Part shown: positions 6,105 to 13,279 of the stretch, piece after piece
How positions within the stretch are numbered: the first letter of the stretch is position 1
Layout of the letters: each line of letters begins with the position of its first letter
From: an uncultured Faecalibacterium sp.
GTDB lineage: Bacteria > Bacillota > Clostridia > Oscillospirales > Ruminococcaceae
DNA length: 15,065 bases
Direction: 5' to 3'
Assembly: GCA_900765105.1 (NCBI GenBank)
Contig: CAAFQM010000155.1
Location: 1 to 15,065 of the forward strand
The notes under the pieces: model-generated
What the model was told of the DNA's origin: nothing
What the model saw: only the letters and a program-made list of their open reading frames with translations
The model's database searches: none
Program-made: the position numbers and the translations under genes

Positions 6105-7001
6105 TCAGTCCGCCTGCGGTTCCGGTTCGCGGCGGGTGCGCCTTTTGGGGTATGGGCGCGTTTTTGTGTGGGCATGACGGTTCTGCCCGGCATAGTGTCT
6201 GCCGCCGCCTGCGCCGTGGCCGGGGTGCTGGGGCGCATTGAGCTGGTACAGCAGCGCCAGCCCCTTCATCAGCAGTTCCGGGTCGTAAGTCAGCGGATGG
6301 CGGCACAACGGCGTGACATATTTTGCCAGCCCGCCCGTGACCACCAGCGTGACCGGGCAGCCCAGTTCTTCCTCGATGCGCTGCACCATGCCGTCGATGA
6401 GCACAGCTGTGCCCATCACCGAGCCGGTCAGCATACATTTTTCGGTATTGGTGCCGATGGCGCTCTTCGGCGAACCGAGGTGCACCTGCGGCAGCTGGGC
6501 GCAGCGTTCGCCCAGCGCCCGCAGCCCGGTGGAAAGCCCTGGGCAGATCACCCCGCCCCGGAACACCCGGTCTTTGTCCACCACGTTGAAGGTGGTGGCG
6601 GTGCCCAGATCCACCGTGACCACCGGCAGCGGGAAGTTTGCCGCCGCGTAAGCCGCATCCACAAGGCGGTCCTTGCCCACGGCACCCGGTTCGTCCACAC
6701 CCATGGTCAGTCCGGTGCGGATCTCCGGCGAAACGATGACCGGCTTTTTGCCGGTATAGTGGCGGGCGCACTCAGCCAGCGCCCCGGTGATCTGGGGCAC
6801 CACGCTGGTCAGCACAGCGCCCTCAAACCGCATGGGCCGCTCAGGATGGCGGCGGTGCGCAAATATTTTATCCATTTCGGCACGATATTCTGCAGCCGTG
6901 CGGGTGCGCACCGTGTCCATGCGCGCCACAAAGCATACACGTCCGTCCTTGATGCCCCCGAGGGCGACGGTGGTGTTGCCTATATCAATGGCTAAGATCA
7001 T
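6105..7001 (-). CDS. coaX: Type III pantothenate kinase
   Basis: CoaX phosphorylates pantothenate with ATP, the first step from pantothenate to coenzyme A. The 298-residue product shows the ASKHA-fold signatures of the type III enzyme: MILAIDIGNT (1-10, phosphate-binding loop and catalytic-region Asp6), GKDR (109-112), VDLGTATTFNVVD (130-142), GGVICPG (149-155) and VVTGGLA (220-226). The core ends near residue 257, the usual family length. A further 40 residues form a tail rich in His, Arg, Gly and Pro with no known domain. The start ATG has AAAGGG upstream at a longish spacing. It heads a probable minus-strand run with the oxidoreductase and ECF genes, divergent from coaBC. Type III kinases are usually not inhibited by CoA, so control may be at transport or transcription. 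Confidence 0.95.
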   Translation of the reverse strand: MILAIDIGNTTVALGGIKDGRVCFVARMDTVRTRTAAEYRAEMDKIFAHRRHPERPMRFEGAVLTSVVPQITGALAECARHYTGKKPVIVSPEIRTGLTMGVDEPGAVGKDRLVDAAYAAANFPLPVVTVDLGTATTFNVVDKDRVFRGGVICPGLSTGLRALGERCAQLPQVHLGSPKSAIGTNTEKCMLTGSVMGTAVLIDGMVQRIEEELGCPVTLVVTGGLAKYVTPLCRHPLTYDPELLMKGLALLYQLNAPQHPGHGAGGGRHYAGQNRHAHTKTRPYPKRRTRREPEPQAD

Positions 7002-7065
7002 AGTTTTATTTTTCCCTTTGTAAATGGGTCATGGCAGGAAGTCCGTCTATTATTTGTCAAGCTGT

Positions 7066-7094
7066 ATTTTACCGCATTTTCGCCTGAGATACAA
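7066..7094 (-). promoter_or_regulatory. Predicted promoter for coaX
   Basis: The minus strand reads TTGTAT, 17 bases, TAAAAT. The start would be about 60 bases before the coaX ATG. A perfect TTGACA hexamer also lies at 7055-7060 (minus) but has no good -10 at 16-18 bases. Confidence 0.45.
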
Positions 7095-7112
7095 GTCCGC
7101 GCAAAGATTTTG

Positions 7113-7141
7113 TTGTGCTGGCGGAACTTTTGCATTATACT
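7113..7141 (+). promoter_or_regulatory. Predicted sigma-A promoter for coaBC
   Basis: The plus strand reads TTGTGC, 17 bases, TATACT. Transcription would start about 40 bases before the coaBC ATG. The -10 hexamer differs from consensus at one base. It is back to back with the coaX promoter, about 20 bases apart. Confidence 0.55.
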
Positions 7142-7188
7142 AAGGTAAGATATGTGGAAACAGTACGTTTTTGCAGGAGGTCAGACCA

Positions 7189-8385
7189 ATGGATTTAAAC
7201 GGAAAGTGCGTCCTTCTGGGCGTCAGCGGCGGCATTGCTGCCTATAAAATGGCAAACGTTGCCAGCGCTCTGCGCAAGCTGGGAGCCGACGTGGAGGTCA
7301 TCATGACCCAAAACGCCACCCAGTTCATCACCCCCATCACCTTCGAGACCCTCACCGGCCACAAGTGCATGGTGGACACCTTCGACCGGGATTTCAAGTT
7401 CGAGGTCACCCATATCTCCCTTGCCAAAAAGGCGGATGTGATCCTTGTGGCACCCGCCACCGCCAATGTCATCGCGAAAATGGCACACGGCATCGCCGAC
7501 GATATGCTCACCACCACAGTGCTGGCTGCCAAGTGCCCCAAGCTGGTCTCCCCGGCCATGAACACCGGTATGCTGGAAAACCCCATCACGCAGGATAATC
7601 TTGCCACGCTGGAACGGTACGGCTTCACGGTCATCCCGTCCGAAAGCGGCGTGCTGGCCTGCAAGGATGTGGGCAGCGGCCGCCTGCCGAAGGAGGATGT
7701 GCTCATTGAGTACATTCTGCACGCCATCGCCCGCCCGAAGGATCTGGCCGGGGTGCGGCTGGCCGTCACCGCCGGGCCGACACAGGAGCCGCTGGACCCG
7801 GTGCGTTACCTGACCAACCACTCCACCGGCAAGATGGGCTACGCCATCGCCCGGGCCGCCGCCATGCGCGGCGCCGAGGTCACGCTCATCCACGGCGAGA
7901 CCGCCCTGCCGCCGGTCAAGTTCACCACCGACGTGCCCGTGACCACCGCACAGCAGATGTACGAGGCTGTCACCAGCCGGTTTGAGGACACCGATGTGCT
8001 CATCATGGCCGCCGCCGTGGCCGACTACCGCCCCGCCAGCGTCGCCGCCGACAAGATCAAGAAAAAGGACGGCGACATGTCCATTCCGCTGGAGCGCACC
8101 CCGGACATTCTGGGCACCATCGGCCCGCAGAAGACCCGCCAGTTCCTGTGCGGTTTCTCCATGGAGACCCGCGATCTTGTGGAAAACTCTTCCGCCAAGC
8201 TGAAAAAGAAGAATCTGGACATGGTGGTGGCCAACAATCTCAAGGTGGCCGGAGCCGGTTTCGGCGTGGACACCAATGTGGTCACCTTCATCACCCCGGA
8301 CGGCACCCGGGAGCTGCCCCTGATGAGCAAATCCGATGTGGCCGACGCCATTCTGGATGAGATTTTAAAGCGGCGTTCTGAATAA
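7189..8385 (+). CDS. coaBC: Bifunctional phosphopantothenoylcysteine decarboxylase/phosphopantothenate-cysteine ligase
   Basis: CoaBC joins cysteine to 4'-phosphopantothenate (CoaB) and decarboxylates the product to 4'-phosphopantetheine (CoaC). The 398-residue protein is a full fusion. The N-terminal FMN-binding CoaC domain (about 1-180) starts VLLGVSGGIAAYK (8-20) and keeps His75 in FEVTHISLAKKAD, Asn125 in SPAMNTGM and Cys158 in LACKDVGSGR. The C-terminal CoaB domain (about 186-395) has VTAGPTQEPLDPVRYLTN (193-210), HSTGKMG (211-217), MAAAVADYRP (273-282) and Lys289 in ADKIKKK. These residues match the catalytic positions of E. coli Dfp. The start is the ATG at 7189, set by AGGAGGT about 8 bases upstream; the frame extends to 7171 (TTG) without support. 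A strong terminator follows. Confidence 0.97.
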   Translation: MDLNGKCVLLGVSGGIAAYKMANVASALRKLGADVEVIMTQNATQFITPITFETLTGHKCMVDTFDRDFKFEVTHISLAKKADVILVAPATANVIAKMAHGIADDMLTTTVLAAKCPKLVSPAMNTGMLENPITQDNLATLERYGFTVIPSESGVLACKDVGSGRLPKEDVLIEYILHAIARPKDLAGVRLAVTAGPTQEPLDPVRYLTNHSTGKMGYAIARAAAMRGAEVTLIHGETALPPVKFTTDVPVTTAQQMYEAVTSRFEDTDVLIMAAAVADYRPASVAADKIKKKDGDMSIPLERTPDILGTIGPQKTRQFLCGFSMETRDLVENSSAKLKKKNLDMVVANNLKVAGAGFGVDTNVVTFITPDGTRELPLMSKSDVADAILDEILKRRSE

Positions 8386-8400
8386 CAGCCGGATAACAGC

Positions 8401-8438
8401 AAAGGCTGCTGCACAGAATTTTGTGCAGCAGCCTTTTT
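8401..8438 (+). terminator. Rho-independent terminator after coaBC, possibly bidirectional
   Basis: AAAGGCTGCTGCACA (8401-8415) pairs exactly with TGTGCAGCAGCCTTT (8422-8436) around a six-base loop, ending in TTTTT. It lies between convergent genes. The minus-strand reading has a shorter T run (TTTGCTG), so it may also stop the surface-protein transcript weakly. Confidence 0.92.
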
Positions 8439-8468
8439 CTGTTTCCGGCTCATGCCGGCGGTTCGGTT

Positions 8469-10409
8469 TTACTGGATGAGGCCTTTCCGTTTCGCCTGCT
8501 CCCACGTGGTGCAGACGCGCAGTTTGGATACGCGGGCATAAGGCCGGAACAGCTGTTTCCCTTCCACGTGATCCACGTTCAGGATCTCCTGTTCCACAGC
8601 CCAGCTTGCAGCCTTGTTCTGGTAGACGTCTTCATCCTCCATATCACTGTAAACCACAACAGCTTCAGGTTCCGGTTTTCCAGCCTTTTCCCAGAGCAGC
8701 TTTGCCAGTTCAATGCGGTCGGTGGGCATCGGAGCGCCCTGCATGCTCACCACACGGTAGATATCGGTGCCGGCTTCGTAGGCGCCCCATGCAAGTACGC
8801 CGCCTGCCAGAACGGCACCGACGATGCCGCAGCCGTCGCCGCTGCCGCCTTCGCCCGGGTCGATGCTGTCTGTCTGATACACAGCCGTTACCTTCACATT
8901 GTAGTCCGGCATGGTAAAGGCAGCTGTCGTCTCATCGTCCTCCGAAGGGTTCAGAAGGTCGGTCACCACGGAGCCGTCCTCCCGCTGCACCGTCCAGCCC
9001 ATAAAGGTGCCGTTGCCGGGCTGAACTGCCGTCACCGTCACCGGGGTGCCGACGGGCACGACCGTTGTGCTGTCGAGGGTCTGTTCGCCTGCGCCGAGAT
9101 CTGCCGTTGCAACAGCGTCTTCGGCGGTGACAATGCAGCCGTCGGCCGGAGCAAGATAGCGGAACTCCTCGCCGTCGGTCACCTTCTTGCAGCCGATCAC
9201 ATAGCCTTCATTCCGGCTGATCAGGTTCAGATTTTTCTGGTAAGGAGAGTCCTCGTTGTCCGTTGTGATCTGACGGCCCTGCGCAGGGTCATCCACCCAG
9301 ATCTTTGCCGTACCGGCAAAGCTTTTTTTGATGTTGATCTTCTGGTCTTTGCCCAGACTGATATCGTCGGTATTATCCTCAAAAGTCACAGCCTTCAGCG
9401 TGATCTCCGAATCGCCTGCATCGGTGATGCGGACACCGGTCGCGCTGTTGCGGATGGTACCGCCGTTCAGCTGTGTGTCGCCGCTCTCGCCCGAAATATC
9501 AATGGCGGTGCCGTTCGGCGCTTCGACCGTGCCGCCATTCAAGCGCAATCCGCCGCGGTTTTTGATGGTGATCTCAGAATCTGAGGTAAAGTTACCGCCG
9601 TTGATCCTCAGCTGTCCCCAGTTATTGTCAATGCAGCTGGCACCGGTGGCTATAAAAGTGCCGTCCTTAATTATAAATAAACCCGCATCATTTTTTATGC
9701 AATTGTAGTTCTGTCCTGATGTGTAGTTACCGCCATCAACTGTCATCTCGGCAGAAGTTCCGTTTGTAATGGCTCCTTCTGTTGAAACAATCTTTACATT
9801 ATTTAACGTCATTGTGGCAGAGTTATTGACAGCCGCATATTGATTGCCAGACACGCCCGTGTGATGGAACTGACTATCCATCACACTAACGTTGGCTGCA
9901 CTGGTCAACGCACTGGCTTTTTCTGCCCATGCATCCACGTTTTTCAAAGTCAATTGTCCGCTGAAAGCCATGATTAAAAAAATCCCGCCTCCAGTCTTAT
10001 AAATACCGCCTTCTACGGTCACGTCTGCTGGAGTATAAGTATACAGAAAATGACGTTTTTCACAGTCCACCGTAAAACCGTCATTGTTAATCTCTAGTTT
10101 TCCAGATCCCTGTGCTAACACAAATGGATCACCTGTACCAGTCACATTTCCGGTAATGTTTATGGTTACCGGTTCACTGGAAGTAACTTTAATGCTACTT
10201 GTATAGGTGCCTTCCTTTACTTCATAAACGCCGCCTTTGGCAATGGTCATACCCGTTGTCGGGATCACGGTAACGGTTTCCGCCTGCCCGTTTACACTGC
10301 TTTCAGACTCCGTACCCCCCCCCGTTGCAAATGCACTCACCGGAAGAACAGATGCCATCATGCACGCCGCAAGCGCTGCACTGATGAGCCGTGTACCAAG
10401 TTTTTTCAT
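8469..10409 (-). CDS. Secreted beta-helix surface protein with InlB-like and SLH-like C-terminal domains
   Basis: The 646-residue precursor has a signal peptide (MKKLGTRLISAALAACMMAS then VLPVSAFA, residues 1-28). Residues about 48-370 carry short irregular repeats of the type LRINGGNFTS, LRLNGGTVEA, MTVDGGNYTS and LFIIKDGTFIAT, the pattern of a right-handed parallel beta-helix. Residues about 425-512 resemble a divergent InlB B-repeat, with GTPVTVTAV, FMGWTV and AAFTMPDYNVKVTAVYQ. A Gly/Ala hydrophobic stretch follows (527-547). Residues 559-646 look like one S-layer-homology-type unit: PTDRIELAKLLWEKAGKPEP, then YSDMEDEDV and NKAASWAVEQEIL. No catalytic motif is visible; adhesion or wall attachment is a guess. 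The start ATG has AGAGAGGA upstream. A run of nine G lies in codons 29-32, and the central part is AT-richer than the ends. The gene appears single, with its own promoter. Confidence 0.75.
   Translation of the reverse strand: MKKLGTRLISAALAACMMASVLPVSAFATGGGTESESSVNGQAETVTVIPTTGMTIAKGGVYEVKEGTYTSSIKVTSSEPVTINITGNVTGTGDPFVLAQGSGKLEINNDGFTVDCEKRHFLYTYTPADVTVEGGIYKTGGGIFLIMAFSGQLTLKNVDAWAEKASALTSAANVSVMDSQFHHTGVSGNQYAAVNNSATMTLNNVKIVSTEGAITNGTSAEMTVDGGNYTSGQNYNCIKNDAGLFIIKDGTFIATGASCIDNNWGQLRINGGNFTSDSEITIKNRGGLRLNGGTVEAPNGTAIDISGESGDTQLNGGTIRNSATGVRITDAGDSEITLKAVTFEDNTDDISLGKDQKINIKKSFAGTAKIWVDDPAQGRQITTDNEDSPYQKNLNLISRNEGYVIGCKKVTDGEEFRYLAPADGCIVTAEDAVATADLGAGEQTLDSTTVVPVGTPVTVTAVQPGNGTFMGWTVQREDGSVVTDLLNPSEDDETTAAFTMPDYNVKVTAVYQTDSIDPGEGGSGDGCGIVGAVLAGGVLAWGAYEAGTDIYRVVSMQGAPMPTDRIELAKLLWEKAGKPEPEAVVVYSDMEDEDVYQNKAASWAVEQEILNVDHVEGKQLFRPYARVSKLRVCTTWEQAKRKGLIQ
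10315..10323 (-). repeat. G9 homopolymer tract at the mature N-terminus of the surface protein
   Basis: Nine consecutive C on the plus strand are nine G in the coding strand, spanning codons 29-32 (Thr-Gly-Gly-Gly) directly after the predicted signal peptide. Gain or loss of one base would shift the frame for nearly the whole protein. The frame is open in this sequence. Confidence 0.9.
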
Positions 10410-10466
10410 GGTTCAATTCCTCTCTATTTCGTTATTTTTTCTGCCGGACGGCAGATTTACAACTAA

Positions 10467-10494
10467 AGTATAGCATCTCTGCCATAAAACGCAA
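10467..10494 (-). promoter_or_regulatory. Predicted promoter for the surface protein
   Basis: The minus strand reads TTGCGT, 16 bases, TATACT, giving a leader of about 50 bases before the ATG at 10409. The -10 is strong and the -35 moderate. Confidence 0.45.
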
Positions 10495-10550
10495 TGTGCA
10501 GCCGACACCGGATATCGGCAAAATTTTCTCCTGTTTTTCAGCAGAATACC

Positions 10551-10594
10551 AAAAAACACCGGCTGTGCAGCCGTTCAGGCCTGCAAAACCGGTG
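10551..10594 (-). terminator. Rho-independent terminator after the degV-family gene
   Basis: On the minus strand CACCGG (10589-10594) pairs with CCGGTG (10557-10562), with an inner GCAG/CTGC stem separated by a four-base internal loop, then TTTTTT. It lies about 45 bases past the degV stop, before the surface-protein promoter. Confidence 0.75.
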
Positions 10595-10636
10595 CTTTCG
10601 GGGGTGGGGGTATTTTTGAAGGCACTCTGTGCCGGG

Positions 10637-11485
10637 TTACTTTTCCTTCCGTGCAAACACGATGCCGATGGTGCCCGGGCCGGAGTAGCCGCCGATGGTG
10701 GTGCCGATGTCGGTCTCATAGCACTCTTTAAAATTGCCGTATTTCTTCAGGCCGGCTTTTACGGCGTCCATGCAGCCGGGTTTCGGCTGGCAGGAAGAGA
10801 TGAACACCAGTCCGTCCTCGATATCGTCCCGTCCGGCCAGACGGTCGGTGATGTACTTGCCCACGCAGATGGGCAGGCTGCCGCGGTACTTCTTGACCAC
10901 TTTCAGCTCGCCGTCGATCACTTCCAGCGCCGGTTTGATGCCCAGAAGATTGGCACCAAAGGCCAGCACACCGGAGCAGCGGCCGCTTTTGGCCATGAAG
11001 TCCAGCCGGTCCAGCACAAAGCTCAGCTCCACCCGCTTTGCAAGGCTTTGCAGCCGCATCTGGATGGCGCGGGGTGTCAGGCCGTCGGCTGCCCACTTTG
11101 CCGCCCGCAGCACGAGATATCCCTGCCCGGTGCAGATGTTCTGACTGTCCACCACGTAGACGTTTTCAAATTCGCCCGCCGCCAGCTTTGCATTCTGGCA
11201 GCAGGACGAAAGCTTGCTGCTGACCGAAATATGGATGACCGCATCGTATTCCTTCGCGTAATTTGCAAAGAAATCGGTGTATTCCACCAGATTTGCCGCC
11301 GCCGATTTGGGCATTTTGCCGCCTGCATTCACATGGGCAAACACCTCTGCCGGGCGGATGGTAACGCCATCCAGATAGCTTTCCTCGCCCATCAGGATGT
11401 GCATGGGCATCAGGGTGATGTCCCATTTGCGCAAAAGTTCTTCGGACAGGTCGCAGGTGCTGTCCGCTGTGATCTTGATTTTCAC
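10637..11485 (-). CDS. DegV family protein (FakB-type fatty-acid-binding protein)
   Basis: DegV/FakB proteins bind a fatty acid and present it to the kinase FakA for phosphorylation, feeding host or recycled fatty acids into phospholipids. The 282-residue product shows the family pattern: KITADSTCDLSEELL (4-18), KSAAANLVEY (60-69) at the place of the usual TSQPS loop, HISVSSKLSS (85-94), VVDSQN (111-116), an LLGIKPALEV block with following DGEL, and GTTIGGYSGPGTIGIVF near the end. The start is taken as the GTG at 11483-11485 because AAGGAG sits seven bases before it. Upstream in-frame ATGs at 11503 and 11533 have no such site. It is divergent from murC and has its own promoter and terminator. 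Bacteria often carry several paralogues with different chain preferences; this one cannot be assigned. No fakA gene is in the window. Confidence 0.9.
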   Translation of the reverse strand: MKIKITADSTCDLSEELLRKWDITLMPMHILMGEESYLDGVTIRPAEVFAHVNAGGKMPKSAAANLVEYTDFFANYAKEYDAVIHISVSSKLSSCCQNAKLAAGEFENVYVVDSQNICTGQGYLVLRAAKWAADGLTPRAIQMRLQSLAKRVELSFVLDRLDFMAKSGRCSGVLAFGANLLGIKPALEVIDGELKVVKKYRGSLPICVGKYITDRLAGRDDIEDGLVFISSCQPKPGCMDAVKAGLKKYGNFKECYETDIGTTIGGYSGPGTIGIVFARKEK

Positions 11486-11492
11486 GTTGTTT

Positions 11493-11498
11493 CTCCTT
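11493..11498 (-). promoter_or_regulatory. Ribosome binding site fixing a GTG start for the degV-family gene
   Basis: AAGGAG on the minus strand lies seven bases before the GTG at 11485. The site is itself inside the reading frame that begins at an ATG at 11503, which would otherwise be the default start choice. Confidence 0.75.
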
Positions 11499-11550
11499 TT
11501 CATGAACCTTTTGCAGGCCCGCGGCCCGCACACAGAAACATCTCCTTTTT

Positions 11551-11580
11551 ATTCTATCACAGATCATTCAATATTGTGAA
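11551..11580 (-). promoter_or_regulatory. Predicted promoter for the degV-family gene
   Basis: The minus strand reads TTCACA, 18 bases, TAGAAT. Both hexamers differ from consensus at one base. The leader to the GTG start would be about 60 bases. Confidence 0.6.
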
Positions 11581-11701
11581 GTATTCTTTTTTCACAAATG
11601 TAAATCTTTTATGAAGGCACTGTCCTCCCCGGTTTTCTTGTACACATATCACAAAATCGCAAAAGGATTTATGGTTCTTTCCGAAAATTCGGTTTTACCT
11701 G

Positions 11702-11730
11702 TTTATTTTGTCCGCCAAAAATTATATAAT
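11702..11730 (+). promoter_or_regulatory. Predicted promoter for murC
   Basis: The plus strand reads TTTATT, 17 bases, TATAAT (perfect -10). The transcript would carry a leader of about 65 bases before the murC start. Confidence 0.6.
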
Positions 11731-11802
11731 AAGATGTATCCCAATCGAATGGATCGAACCGGTCTGCTCTGCGGCCGTTAATTATTTGGAGGTTGCCTTA
11801 AT

Positions 11803-13185
11803 ATGTTCATGTACACCGATTACAACCAGCATCTGCTGGACAATGTAAAAAAGATCCACTTCATCGGCTGCGGCGGCAGCGGCATGTACCCTCTGATCCA
11901 GATCCTCGCAGCCAAGGGCTACGAGATCTCCGGCAGCGACGTGCTGGACGGCAGCATCATCCGCTACGAGCGGGAGATGGGCGTCAAGGTCACGCTGGGC
12001 CACAGTGCGGACAACATCATCGGCGTGGATATGGTGGTCTACTCTGCTGCGATCTCCAAGGATAATGTGGAGCTGTGCGCCGCTTCTTCCTATGGCATCC
12101 CCACCATCGAGCGCAGCGTCCTGCTGGGCTATGTGAGCCGACTGTACAAGCAGAGCGTCTGCGTTGCCGGCACCCACGGCAAGACCACCACCACTTCCAT
12201 GATCACCACCGCGCTGGAGCTGGCCGGCCGTGATCCTTCTGCGGTCATCGGCGGCAAGCTGCCCCTGATCAACGGCTACGGCAAGGCCGGCAAGGGCGAC
12301 GACATCGTCATCGAGTCCTGCGAGTTCGCCGAGACCTTCCTGAAGCTGACTCCGTATCTGTCCGTCGTGCTGAACATCGACAACGACCATCTGGATTACT
12401 ACGGCAGCATGGGCGAGCTGAAGTTCGCCTTCAAGCGCTTTGCCCTGATGACCCGCTTCATGATCTTTGCCAACGCCGACGACAAGAACACCATGGACGT
12501 CATGTACACGCTGGATCGCCGCGTGCGCACCTTCGGCATCAAGAACGACGGTGACTATCAGGCACTGAACGTCAACGAGTACAAGCCCGGCTTCTTCGAG
12601 TTCGACCTGAAGGAGTGGAGCAAGGTCACCGGCCACATCCGTCTGGCAGTGCCCGGCTACCACAATATCTACAACGCTCTGGCCATGTGCGCTGTCTGCC
12701 GCTTTGCCGGCCTGACCGTGGAGCAGTGCGCCGAAGCTGCCCTGAACTTCAAGGGCGCAGGCCGCCGCTTTGAGGTCTACGGCGAGTGCAACGGTGCTCT
12801 GGTCGTGGACGATTACGCACACCACCCCACCGAGCTGCGCGCTACCATCACCACCGCCAAGGAGATGGGCTACAAGCGCCTGATCGTGGTGCATCAGCCG
12901 TTTACATACAGCCGCACCAAGATGCTGTTCAACGACTTCGTGGATGTGCTCAAGATCCCCGACATCACGGTGCTGACCCCCATCATGGGCAGCCGTGAGC
13001 CCAACGACCCCACCATCACCAGCGCAAAGCTGGCAGCTCAGATCCCCGGCTCTGTTCTGGTGAACAGTCTGGAAGAGGCTGCCGAGTGGGTCAAGCAGAA
13101 CGCCCGCGAAGGCGATCTGGTGCTGACTCTGGGCTGCGGCGATATCTATAAGGCCAGCAAGATGATGGTGGCTGATAACAAGTAA
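11803..13185 (+). CDS. murC: UDP-N-acetylmuramate--L-alanine ligase
   Basis: MurC adds L-alanine to UDP-MurNAc with ATP in the cytoplasm, starting the peptidoglycan stem peptide. The 460-residue length is standard. The N-terminal Rossmann-like domain has HFIGCGGSGMYPL (19-31) and GSDV. The central ATPase domain has the P-loop GTHGKTTTTSM (123-133), ESCEFAETFL (171-180) and NIDNDHLDYY (191-200). GYHNIYNALA (285-294) and the C-terminal DDYAHHPTE (336-344) complete the Mur ligase signature. The start ATG follows GGAGG; a second ATG two codons on (11809) is possible. Codon use is strongly biased towards C- and G-ending codons, consistent with high expression. The gene stands alone, with its own promoter and a very strong terminator. 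Confidence 0.97.
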   Translation: MFMYTDYNQHLLDNVKKIHFIGCGGSGMYPLIQILAAKGYEISGSDVLDGSIIRYEREMGVKVTLGHSADNIIGVDMVVYSAAISKDNVELCAASSYGIPTIERSVLLGYVSRLYKQSVCVAGTHGKTTTTSMITTALELAGRDPSAVIGGKLPLINGYGKAGKGDDIVIESCEFAETFLKLTPYLSVVLNIDNDHLDYYGSMGELKFAFKRFALMTRFMIFANADDKNTMDVMYTLDRRVRTFGIKNDGDYQALNVNEYKPGFFEFDLKEWSKVTGHIRLAVPGYHNIYNALAMCAVCRFAGLTVEQCAEAALNFKGAGRRFEVYGECNGALVVDDYAHHPTELRATITTAKEMGYKRLIVVHQPFTYSRTKMLFNDFVDVLKIPDITVLTPIMGSREPNDPTITSAKLAAQIPGSVLVNSLEEAAEWVKQNAREGDLVLTLGCGDIYKASKMMVADNK

Positions 13186-13202
13186 TTTTTGCAGAAAGCC
13201 AG

Positions 13203-13239
13203 ACACCCCGGTGCACACAAATGTGCACCGGGGTGTTTT
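13203..13239 (+). terminator. Strong rho-independent terminator after murC
   Basis: ACACCCCGGTGCACA (13203-13217) pairs exactly over 15 bp with TGTGCACCGGGGTGT (13222-13236) around a CAAA loop, then TTTTA. It begins 17 bases after the murC stop. Confidence 0.95.
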
Positions 13240-13279
13240 ATACCGCTTGTGGTTTATCGACTTTCAGGAGGTTCCAGCC

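Larger units (their letters stand above)
11486..11802. other. Divergent regulatory region of 317 bases between the degV-family gene and murC
   Basis: This AT-rich spacer holds no gene. It contains the degV-side promoter (11551-11580), a set of TGTGA/TCACA half sites (11557-11653), a small CCGAAAATTCGG palindrome near 11684-11695, and the murC promoter and ribosome site (TTTGGAGG). Confidence 0.7.

Noticed and set aside
11486..11533. Longer start for the degV-family protein
   Set aside because: The AAGGAG site seven bases before the GTG at 11485 and the family N-terminus (KIKITADST) favour the shorter form.
11574..11597. A Rex or CRP operator
   Set aside because: TTGTGAA and TTCACAA match the half sites, but the spacer is 10 bases (12 between TGTGA and TCACA), not the 4 expected for Rex or 6 for CRP.
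11782..13218. A 478-codon open frame antisense to murC
   Set aside because: It mirrors the strongly biased murC codons, is Val/Ala/His-rich without a known fold, and murC motifs are unmistakable.
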